From: Syntrophaceae bacterium UBA6078
GTDB taxonomy: Bacteria; Desulfobacterota; Syntrophia; Syntrophales; UBA2210
Reading direction: 5' to 3'
Assembly (NCBI GenBank): GCA_002428735.1
Contig: DIXO01000028.1
Coordinates: 1-64,000, forward strand
DNA: 64,000 bases
Part shown: positions 24,232 through 30,227 of the stretch, piece by piece
Numbering within the stretch: the stretch's first letter is position 1
Layout of the letters: the number at the start of each line of letters is the position of its first letter
Translations under genes and position numbers: made by a program
The notes under the pieces: model-generated
What the model was told of the DNA's origin: nothing
Seen by the model: the letters and a program-made list of their open reading frames with translations, nothing else
Database searches by the model: none

Positions 24232-24360
24232 AATGCCCCAGGATCGATTTTTACGCTCAAAGGGTAGTGGGATACCGGCCGGAGGGTTTCGTGAGTTTTT
24301 AAATGGTGTTTAAATGCATTTCCGGGGATTTTTGTGTGCGGGCTGAGAGGGGGTTGAGGC

Positions 24361-25416
24361 ATGAACAGGAATGTTGCCACCTGTGCGGTGGAACTGGGAG
24401 GCGATCTCCGGAGGGTGCAACTGCTTCCGGCGGGGGAGTTCAGGGCGCGGGACGGCCGTCCCGGCGCGGGCAGATCCTGGAAGCTGGACGAGGCCGCGGC
24501 GGCGCGGATCATCGAGGCGGCGCGCCGGCGCGCCACGCCCTATGTGGTCGACTATGAGCACCAGACCCTCAACGCCGACAAAAACGGACTGCCGGCGCCC
24601 GCGGCGGGGTGGTGGACGCAGATGGAGTGGCGGCGCGGCATGGGGCTTTACGCGGTGGATGTGGCCTGGACCGACAAGGCGCGGGCCATGATAGAGGCCG
24701 GCGAATACCGGTACCTGTCGCCGGTGTTTTCCTACGGCGACGACGGGACGGTGCTGGAGCTGCACATGGCGGCCCTGACCAACTATCCGGCCATTGACGG
24801 CATGGATCAGCTGGCGGCGGCCAAATTTCTAACGGTCCGCAAGGACGCAGAGGAGGAGAGTATGAAGGAACTGTTAAAACTGTTGGGGCTGGCGGAGGAC
24901 GCCGGCGAGGCGACGGCCGTGGAAGCGCTGAAGGCGATCATCGCCCGGGCTGAGAAGGCCGGGGACGCCGAGACGAAACTCCAGGCCGCCCGGGACGAGG
25001 TTGCGGCGCTTACGGCGACGCTGGAGAAGGCGGGAGACGGTTCGCCCGATCCCTCGAAGTATGTGCCCGTGGAGACGGTCACGGCGCTTCAGGGCGAAGT
25101 GGCGGCGCTCCGGGCGACGGTCAACGAGAAAGAGGTGCATGACCTCATGACGGCGGCGCTGGCCGACGGCAGGATTCTCCCGGCCATGGAGACCTGGGCG
25201 CGCGATCTGGGGAAGAAGGATGTGGCGGCTCTGAAGAGCTACATCGCCGCCGCCCAGCCTATCGCAGCGCTGTCGGGGATGCAGACAAAGTCCTCGCCCT
25301 TCGGGCAAGGACACCCTGACGGGCACACGATCGGCGGCGAGGCGCTGGCGGTGTGCAGGCAGATGGGCATTTCGCCCGAGGATTACAAAAAAACGCTGGA
25401 CGCCGCAAGCGTCTGA
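24361..25416 (+). CDS. Head maturation protease/scaffold (Mu gpI-like)
   Basis: 351 residues. The N-terminal 165 residues are the Mu I-type protease (PYVVDYEHQTLNADKNG, GEYRYLSPVFSYGDDGTV). The C-terminal half is the helical scaffold (DEVAALTATLEKAGDG, LQGEVAALRATVNEKE). An internal ATG at 24862 with AGGAGGAGAG just upstream lies in frame and would give a 184-residue scaffold-only protein, like Mu Z. A B unit and an A unit (25288-25329) are inserted in frame near the C-terminus. Confidence 0.9.
   Translation: MNRNVATCAVELGGDLRRVQLLPAGEFRARDGRPGAGRSWKLDEAAAARIIEAARRRATPYVVDYEHQTLNADKNGLPAPAAGWWTQMEWRRGMGLYAVDVAWTDKARAMIEAGEYRYLSPVFSYGDDGTVLELHMAALTNYPAIDGMDQLAAAKFLTVRKDAEEESMKELLKLLGLAEDAGEATAVEALKAIIARAEKAGDAETKLQAARDEVAALTATLEKAGDGSPDPSKYVPVETVTALQGEVAALRATVNEKEVHDLMTAALADGRILPAMETWARDLGKKDVAALKSYIAAAQPIAALSGMQTKSSPFGQGHPDGHTIGGEALAVCRQMGISPEDYKKTLDAASV
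24862..25416 (+). CDS. Internal-start scaffold protein (Mu Z-like) nested in the protease gene
   Basis: In-frame ATG (MKELLKLLGLAED) with a strong AGGAGGAG ribosome-binding site 5-6 bp upstream. It would produce the scaffold half alone (184 residues). In Mu, Z arises in the same way from within I. The start is visible; its use is inferred. Confidence 0.65.
   Translation: MKELLKLLGLAEDAGEATAVEALKAIIARAEKAGDAETKLQAARDEVAALTATLEKAGDGSPDPSKYVPVETVTALQGEVAALRATVNEKEVHDLMTAALADGRILPAMETWARDLGKKDVAALKSYIAAAQPIAALSGMQTKSSPFGQGHPDGHTIGGEALAVCRQMGISPEDYKKTLDAASV
25288..25329 (+). repeat. B-A pair in the protease/scaffold gene
   Basis: A B unit with a TTC centre (25288-25311) directly followed by an A unit (25312-25329); 42 bp, in frame, giving SSPFGQGHPDGHT near the C-terminus. 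Confidence 0.88.
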
Positions 25417-25444
25417 GGCGTGACACGAAGAGGAGGAATATGAC

Positions 25445-26524
25445 ATGACGCAATTAAGCACTGACAAAAAAATTGAACGGACCGACGGCGTAGAGCTGGC
25501 CTTCCCCGTGGATGACGGCGACAAAATATACGCCGGGGCTCTCGTCGCCGTCAATGCCGACGGCTATGCGGTTCCGGGGGAGGACGCGGCGGGGCTGATC
25601 TTCCAGGGCGTGGCCATGGAACAGGTTGACAATACCAATGGGAGCGACGGCGACAAGAGCGTGGTTCTGCGCCGGCGGGGGCTCTTCAAGATGACCCTCG
25701 GGCACACCATTACTCAGGCCAACGTGGGGGACAACGTGTTCCTGGTGGATGACCAGACGGTGGACGTGGCGGCTCAAACCACCCACGATATCTTCTGCGG
25801 CATCATCGCCGGGTATATCGACGCGACCCATGCCTGGGTGGATATCGAACCGGCCATCAGGCAGGCCGATGTGGCCGCCCATATCGCCGACACTTCCGGG
25901 GCGCATGCGGCAAGCGCCGTATCCATCCTGGATTCGGGTGAACACACCGACGAGGACGACGCGGAGGCGGCGCTCCAGGAGATCTACGCGAGTCTGCGCA
26001 CGGCCAAGGGGATCATCGATATTCCCCTGCCGGTCATGACCGACGCGGGGGTCGCCCTGGCCGCATTCGCTGACGGCGCTTCGGCTGTCCCCGGATACTG
26101 CGTCACGGCCAAGGGTCTGGGCATCCGCTGGAATAATCACGGCACCCCGACCGCGGTGGGAACGAAGGTCATGGTTCCCCCCGACGCGGACGTGACGGCC
26201 GATATGGCGCTCCACATCCTGGCGGCCAAGACCGGGGCGACGGAGGCTGACGCCACCAAGTTCACCGTGGCCGCCTATAACAACGACGTGGGCGCGGCCT
26301 ACGACGCCGATGACGATTTCGGCGGGGATACGGGCGCCATGACGGGCACTGCCACGGCAAAGACCGTCCAGGAGGTGACGCTGACCCTGGCCCTGGCGAA
26401 CCTGACCGCCTATCCCGCGGCGATCGAGCTGACGATGAAGCCGAAGGACGGGACCCTGGGCACGGATGACGTGATCCTGCTCGCGGCATGGATCGAGTAC
26501 CAGAAGAAACTGCTGGCGGCGTAA
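25445..26524 (+). CDS. Head decoration-like protein (DUF2190-type N-terminus)
   Basis: 359 residues. The first 140 resemble phage capsid decoration proteins (FPVDDGDKIYAGALVAVN, GLIFQGVAMEQVDN, FKMTLGHTITQANVGDNVFL). A histidine/acidic linker (HIADTSGAHAA) leads to a C-terminal domain of unknown type (residues about 190-359). It lies between scaffold and major capsid, where Mu-like phages keep such genes. No repeat units. The extra C-terminal domain is longer than usual for the family. Confidence 0.72.
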   Translation: MTQLSTDKKIERTDGVELAFPVDDGDKIYAGALVAVNADGYAVPGEDAAGLIFQGVAMEQVDNTNGSDGDKSVVLRRRGLFKMTLGHTITQANVGDNVFLVDDQTVDVAAQTTHDIFCGIIAGYIDATHAWVDIEPAIRQADVAAHIADTSGAHAASAVSILDSGEHTDEDDAEAALQEIYASLRTAKGIIDIPLPVMTDAGVALAAFADGASAVPGYCVTAKGLGIRWNNHGTPTAVGTKVMVPPDADVTADMALHILAAKTGATEADATKFTVAAYNNDVGAAYDADDDFGGDTGAMTGTATAKTVQEVTLTLALANLTAYPAAIELTMKPKDGTLGTDDVILLAAWIEYQKKLLAA

Positions 26525-26549
26525 CAGCATCATTTCCATGCATATTTCC

Positions 26550-26592
26550 GGGGACATGATGCGATCCCTGCGGGCTTCCGCATCATGTCCCC
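26550..26592 (+). repeat. Palindromic element C, copy 1 (intergenic)
   Basis: Perfect 14-bp arms (26550-26563, GGGGACATGATGCG, and 26579-26592) around a 15-base centre containing CCC-TGC-GGG. It lies between the decoration and major capsid genes. There is no T-run, so it is unlikely to be a simple terminator. Confidence 0.85.
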
Positions 26593-26628
26593 AGCAAACA
26601 AAGAAAACAACGAAGGAGGATAGAGAAC

Positions 26629-27537
26629 ATGTTGATAAACAAAGCAGCGCTTGAGGCGGTATTTACCGCCGTTAAAACCACCTTTAACAACGCCTTTGAG
26701 GCGGCGCCCAGCGTCTGGGACAAAATCGCCATGAAGGTGACGTCCACAAGCAGCCAGAACGACTACGCCTGGCTCTCGAACTTCCCCAAGATGCGCAAGT
26801 GGGTGGGGGATAAGGTGGTGAAGGCACTGGAGGCGTTCAAGTACACCATCATCAACCACGCCTTCGAGGCAACGGTGGCGGTAAAACGGGACGACATCGA
26901 GGATGACAACCTGGGGATCTACGGACCCCAGGCGCAGATGGCGGGGTATTCGGCCAAGCAGTGGCCGGACGAGCTGATTCTGGACCTGGTGAACGGCGGG
27001 TTCGATAACGAGTGCTACGACGGCCAGTTCTTCTTTGACACCGACCACGAGGTGGCCGGGGAGAGCGTCTCCAACAAGGGGGTGGCGGCGCTGTCCTGCG
27101 CAACCCAGGCGGCGGCGATCGCCAGCTACGGGGCGGCCCGGACAGCCATGATGTCCTTCAAGGACGACGAGGGGAGGCCCCTCAATATCACCCCCAACGT
27201 GCTTCTGGTTGGTCCGGCCCTGGAGGCGGTGGCGCTGGTCCTCACAACGAACGACCGGCTCGAGGACGGCAAGGCCAATCCCTATAAGGGGACGGCTGCC
27301 GTGATCGTGGACGGCCGCATCACGTCGGCCACGGCCTGGTTCCTGCTCGATACCTCGAAACCGGTGAAGCCCTTCATCTTCCAGGAGCGCAAGGCGCCGG
27401 TGTTCGTATCGCAGACCGGCGAGGAGAACGACGACGTGTTCATGCGCGCCGAGTACAAGTTCGGAGCCGAGGCGCGAGGCAACGCGGGGTACGGCCTGTG
27501 GCAGCTCGCCTACGGGAGCACCGGACTGGGCGCGTAG
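26629..27537 (+). CDS. Major capsid protein (Mu gpT-like)
   Basis: 302 residues of the Mu-like major head subunit family (HK97-like fold). Typical stretches are AFEAAPSVWDKIAMKV at the N-terminus, AWLSNFPKMRKWVGDK, HAFEATVAVKRDDIEDDNLG, DGQFFFDTDHEV and the C-terminal GYGLWQLAYGS. AAGGAGG lies upstream of the start. It is bracketed by two copies of palindrome C, and like the portal contains no repeat unit. Confidence 0.93.
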   Translation: MLINKAALEAVFTAVKTTFNNAFEAAPSVWDKIAMKVTSTSSQNDYAWLSNFPKMRKWVGDKVVKALEAFKYTIINHAFEATVAVKRDDIEDDNLGIYGPQAQMAGYSAKQWPDELILDLVNGGFDNECYDGQFFFDTDHEVAGESVSNKGVAALSCATQAAAIASYGAARTAMMSFKDDEGRPLNITPNVLLVGPALEAVALVLTTNDRLEDGKANPYKGTAAVIVDGRITSATAWFLLDTSKPVKPFIFQERKAPVFVSQTGEENDDVFMRAEYKFGAEARGNAGYGLWQLAYGSTGLGA

Positions 27538-27559
27538 AACATATTTTTTTTGGGGCTGA

Positions 27560-27604
27560 GGGGACATGTTTCGGAAGCTCCGCAGGAGATCGAAACGTGT
27601 CCCC
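27560..27604 (+). repeat. Palindromic element C, copy 2 (intergenic)
   Basis: Arms GGGGACATGTTTCG (27560-27573) and its near-complement (27591-27604), with one G-T type mismatch. The centre contains CTCC-GCA-GGAG, a second small hairpin. A shared GGGGCTGA precedes this copy and copy 3. Confidence 0.85.
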
Positions 27605-27624
27605 ACAAGGAAGGAGACTGTGCG

Positions 27625-28026
27625 ATGGCAAAGAAACCAGCAAGAACAAGGAAGGCGGCCAATCCTGAAGAGGAAGCCGCCCCCCAGGCTGATGTAAATG
27701 AAGAGGGTCCGGAGACGGAACAGGCGAAGCCTGTCGTGGGGGCTGAGGGGACATGCTTCGGAAGCTCCGCAGGAGATCGAAACGTGTCCCCGGAAGTCCT
27801 CGCCCCCCGGGCAAGGATGGTCCTCGCCCCCCGGGCAAGGATGTTGCGGATCACCGCGCCGCGGAAGGGGCTCCGGCGCGCGGGGCGGCGCTGGGAGGGG
27901 GTCACCGAAGCGCCGGTCGACGAGTTCACGGATGAGCAGCTCCGGCAGTTGCAGGAGGATCGGCGGCTCACGGTTGAGTCCTCGCCCCCCGGGCAAGGAT
28001 GGTCCTCGCCCCCCGGGCAAGGATGA
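27625..28026 (+). CDS. HI1506/Mu gp35-like head protein with C and B units
   Basis: 133 residues. The recognisable domain is RITAPRKGLRRAGRRWEG ... DEFTDEQLRQLQEDRRLTVE (about 73-117), typical of Mu gp35/HI1506. Its N-terminus is charged (KKPARTRKAANPEEEAAP). Residues about 41-71 come from one C palindrome (27747-27791) and two B units; the last residues come from two more B units. The native protein would be about 85 residues, closer to the family size. Confidence 0.7.
   Translation: MAKKPARTRKAANPEEEAAPQADVNEEGPETEQAKPVVGAEGTCFGSSAGDRNVSPEVLAPRARMVLAPRARMLRITAPRKGLRRAGRRWEGVTEAPVDEFTDEQLRQLQEDRRLTVESSPPGQGWSSPPGQG
27747..27791 (+). repeat. Palindromic element C, copy 3, in frame inside a gene
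   Basis: 45 bp, divisible by three. It differs from copy 2 at one arm base (T to C), where its arms still pair except for one position. Read as GTCFGSSAGDRNVS in the gp35-like protein and followed 2 bp later by B units. Confidence 0.85.
27794..27841 (+). repeat. Two B units at 24-bp spacing
   Basis: B units with a GCCC-CCC-GGGC centre at 27794-27817 and 27821-27841 (the second lacks its AAG, replaced by TGG). In frame, giving VLAPRARM twice. Confidence 0.85.
27976..28024 (+). repeat. Two B units at the end of the gp35-like gene
   Basis: The same CCC-centre B pair as at 27794, separated by TGG, but read in another frame (SSPPGQGW). The pair looks like a copy of the upstream one. It creates the C-terminus and overlaps the stop region. 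Confidence 0.82.
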
Positions 28027-28039
28027 GGAGATATAGGGC

Positions 28040-28465
28040 ATGTACTGTACGGCACAGCAGATGATCGACCGGTTTGGAGAGGGGCTTCTGGTCCAGCTGA
28101 CCGATCGCTCCGGGTCCGGGGAGATCGACAGCGAGGTGCTCGAGTCGGCCATCGCCGACGCGACTGCCGAGATCGATATGCATCTCTCCGGACGCTATGC
28201 CCTCCCCCTCTCCACCGTGCCCTTGCCGATCATCCGTATCGCCTGCCTCCTGGCGCGGGACATCCTCGCCACGAACAGCGACAGCTCAGACGAGCACTGG
28301 CAGAAACAGGCCGAGTCGGCCCGGAGGATGCTCCGGGAGATCGCCGCGGGACGGATGGCCCTGGGGGTTGACGCGGCGGCTGCCGCGCCGGGGACCGACA
28401 GCGGGGCGCGCATGGAGTCGGGAGGCCGCATCTGGGGCCGTGACGACAGCACGGGGTTTGTGTGA
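28040..28465 (+). CDS. Mu gp36-like head completion protein (DUF1320)
   Basis: 141 residues. MYCTAQQMIDRFGEGLLVQL and DATAEIDMHLSGRYALPL are characteristic of DUF1320, a head-tail connector-type family in transposable phages. The C-terminal third (RMESGGRIWGRDDSTGFV) is glycine-rich as usual. GAGGAGAT precedes the ATG, and the stop overlaps the next start by 1 bp. No repeats. Confidence 0.88.
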   Translation: MYCTAQQMIDRFGEGLLVQLTDRSGSGEIDSEVLESAIADATAEIDMHLSGRYALPLSTVPLPIIRIACLLARDILATNSDSSDEHWQKQAESARRMLREIAAGRMALGVDAAAAAPGTDSGARMESGGRIWGRDDSTGFV

Positions 28466-29073
28466 TGGCAACGCCGATCGGGATACAGAAAGCGGCAGTG
28501 GAGGCGCTGACTACGGCGCTCCCCGGCCTGGGGACGTGCGCGCTCTACGCCGGGGAGTTCTCGGGCGGGGAGATATCCCGCTCATCGGTCACGGCTCCGG
28601 CGGCCCTGGTGGCCTGCCTGGGGGTGACCCGGGAGGGCGCTGTGGAGTGCGGCCAGGCGGACTGGCGCTGCCGGTTCACCGTCTACTGCATGACCCGCCA
28701 CGCCGGAGGACGGTCTCCCCGTGCCGCCGAGGCCCTGGAACTGGCGGAATCGGCGGTCGCGGCCATCGAGGGAAACCGGTTCGGGCTGACGGGGCTTTTC
28801 CCCGCGCAGGTGGTCCGCATGGACAACCTCTACGCCGAATCGTTTGACCGGGCGGGAGTCGCCCTGTGGGCGGTCACCTGGGAGCAGGTGGCGCGGCTGG
28901 GCGCGGACGAATGGGCGGCCGAAGGAACGCGCCCCGAGTCTCTCTACGTGGGCATTGCCCCCGAGGTGGGGCTCCCGCACAAGGACGACTATGAGCTGGT
29001 CTACGCGGAGGAGCACCCTGACGGGTACGAGGACCCGGAGGAAGGCGGAGTGGACCCGGAGGAAGGGGCATGA
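28465..29073 (+). CDS. Mu gp37-like protein (DUF1834)
   Basis: 202 residues. GIQKAAVEALTTALPGLG at the N-terminus and CRFTVYCMTRHAGGRSPRAA fit DUF1834, a neck or tail-terminator type protein of Mu-like phages. The C-terminus is acidic (EEHPDGYEDPEEGGVDPEEG); its HPDGY piece resembles a worn A unit (28 bp downstream of 29000), but too altered to call. Overlaps the next gene by 4 bp. Confidence 0.8.
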   Translation: MATPIGIQKAAVEALTTALPGLGTCALYAGEFSGGEISRSSVTAPAALVACLGVTREGAVECGQADWRCRFTVYCMTRHAGGRSPRAAEALELAESAVAAIEGNRFGLTGLFPAQVVRMDNLYAESFDRAGVALWAVTWEQVARLGADEWAAEGTRPESLYVGIAPEVGLPHKDDYELVYAEEHPDGYEDPEEGGVDPEEGA

Positions 29074-29606
29074 GTGAGTCCGTAGAATACCGTCTGGCCG
29101 AGCTGGAACGGCGGCTGGACACCCTGATCCGGTACGGGACGGTCGAGACCGCGGATTACAAAGCGGCGCGGGTGAAGGTGCGAAGCGGGGATCTCCTGAC
29201 GGGGTGGATCCCCTGGCTGACCAGGCGGGCGTCGAACGACGCGGACTGGTGGGCGCCGGAGGACGGCGAGCAGGTGCTCTTGCTTTCTCCCTGCGGCGAT
29301 CCGGCCCAGGCCGTGGCGCTGCCCGCGCTGTATCAGTCGGCATATCCGGCGCCTGAGAGCGCGGAGACGAAGCGGCGGATCATTTTTCGTGACGGCGGAT
29401 TCGCCGAGTATGACCGGGCGAGCGGGGCCCTCACCGTGTCGGCTGAAGGGCTTGTGAGGATTATCGGCAAGGGCACGGTGGAGATCGTCGGGGCCGACGA
29501 CGCCGGCGTTCAGGGCGTGGTCCAGGGCGACTGCATCTGCGCCTTTACCGGCAGACCGCATATCATGCGGTCCGCAAACGTGAAGGCAAGCGTGGACGGG
29601 GGCTGA
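29070..29606 (+). CDS. Baseplate assembly/spike protein V-like (Mu gp45, P2 V)
   Basis: 178 residues. An N-terminal helix (RLAELERRLDTLIRYGTV), an OB-like domain (VKVRSGDLLTGWIPWLTRRA, WWAPEDGEQVLLLSPCGD) and a repetitive beta tail (FRDGGFAEYDRASGALTVSAEG) match the phage baseplate spike V family. It punctures the outer membrane. It sits before the sheath instead of with the other baseplate genes. The stop is followed 1 bp later by a B-A-B-A tandem. Confidence 0.82.
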   Translation: MSESVEYRLAELERRLDTLIRYGTVETADYKAARVKVRSGDLLTGWIPWLTRRASNDADWWAPEDGEQVLLLSPCGDPAQAVALPALYQSAYPAPESAETKRRIIFRDGGFAEYDRASGALTVSAEGLVRIIGKGTVEIVGADDAGVQGVVQGDCICAFTGRPHIMRSANVKASVDGG

Positions 29607-29690
29607 AAGTCCTCGCCCTTCGGGCAAGGATACCCTGACGGGCACACGAAGTCCTCGCCCTTCGGGCAAGGATACCCTGACGGGCACACG
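29607..29690 (+). repeat. Perfect tandem (B-A)x2, intergenic
   Basis: B (29607-29630), A (29631-29648), B (29649-29672), A (29673-29690): two identical 42-bp copies. It lies between the V stop and the next start and is not translated by either gene. Confidence 0.95.
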
Positions 29691-29700
29691 AAGGCATGGC

Positions 29701-29901
29701 ATGGCGCTGACGAAAGAGAGCATGGCGGCATATATACAGGCGAGGTTCCTGGAGGTCGATCACGGCCAGACGTCGGACGCGGCGGCCGCGCAGGGCTATC
29801 AGAATAATGTTCTCCTGGCGCTGTGCCAGGGGATTATCGACGAGATCCACGCCAACGCCGAGGTGGAAACCGCCGGCGGGGATACGGGGATCGTCTCGTA
29901 G
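29701..29901 (+). CDS. Small conserved-type phage protein, unknown
   Basis: 66 residues, acidic, predicted mostly helical (MAALTKESM-like start, YQNNVLLALCQGIIDEIHAN). Position between V and the sheath matches small unassigned genes of Mu-like phages. The ribosome-binding site is not obvious because the A/B tandem lies just upstream; GAAGGC is the nearest purine run. Function unknown. Confidence 0.55.
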   Translation: MALTKESMAAYIQARFLEVDHGQTSDAAAAQGYQNNVLLALCQGIIDEIHANAEVETAGGDTGIVS

Positions 29902-29924
29902 TGCTACAGACAAGGAGGATGGGT

Positions 29925-30224
29925 ATGCCGGAGATGAAAAAGTACAGAGTGATACGATCGTTTGTAATGGCGGACCGGACAAAGTCCTCGCCCCCCGGGC
30001 AAGGATACCCTGACGGGCACACGAAGTCCTCGCCCCCCGGGCAAGGAAAAGCCGCCCGGGGCACGGTGGTGGAGCTGACGAGCCGGCAGGCAAAATATCT
30101 GCTCCTGAGCGGAAAGATCACGGCCCTGCCCGCGGGCACACGCACCCTGACGGAATCGGCGCCGGAACCCTCGGCTGCAGGGGCGAGGGGAAAGACGCAC
30201 AAAAAACAACAGGAGAGGAGATAA
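29925..30224 (+). CDS. Small phage protein with B-A-B insert, unknown
   Basis: 99 residues from an ATG following AAGGAGG. KKYRVIRSFVMADR at the N-terminus and RGTVVELTSRQAKYLLLSGKI after residue 45 look like one short beta-rich domain found in Mu-like phages (an HI1506-type N-terminal domain or DUF2635-like). The two parts are separated by residues 20-41, which are a B-A-B cluster (29982-30047). Another partial A pair (about 30133-30158) marks the tail. Function unknown. Confidence 0.6.
   Translation: MPEMKKYRVIRSFVMADRTKSSPPGQGYPDGHTKSSPPGQGKAARGTVVELTSRQAKYLLLSGKITALPAGTRTLTESAPEPSAAGARGKTHKKQQERR
29982..30047 (+). repeat. B-A-B cluster in frame
   Basis: B (29982-30005), A (30006-30023), B (30024-30047), 66 bp without spacers; the B units have CCC centres like those at 27794. 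It interrupts a short domain in the surrounding gene. A partial A pair at about 30133-30158 is the last of the series toward the tail genes. Confidence 0.9.
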
Positions 30225-30227
30225 ATC

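Noticed and set aside
8835..30047. Repeats as an assembly error
   Set aside because: The units differ in small ways, keep reading frames, sit in many unlike contexts and orientations, and show paired stem changes; an assembly artefact would not do this. Tandem copy number may still be inexact.
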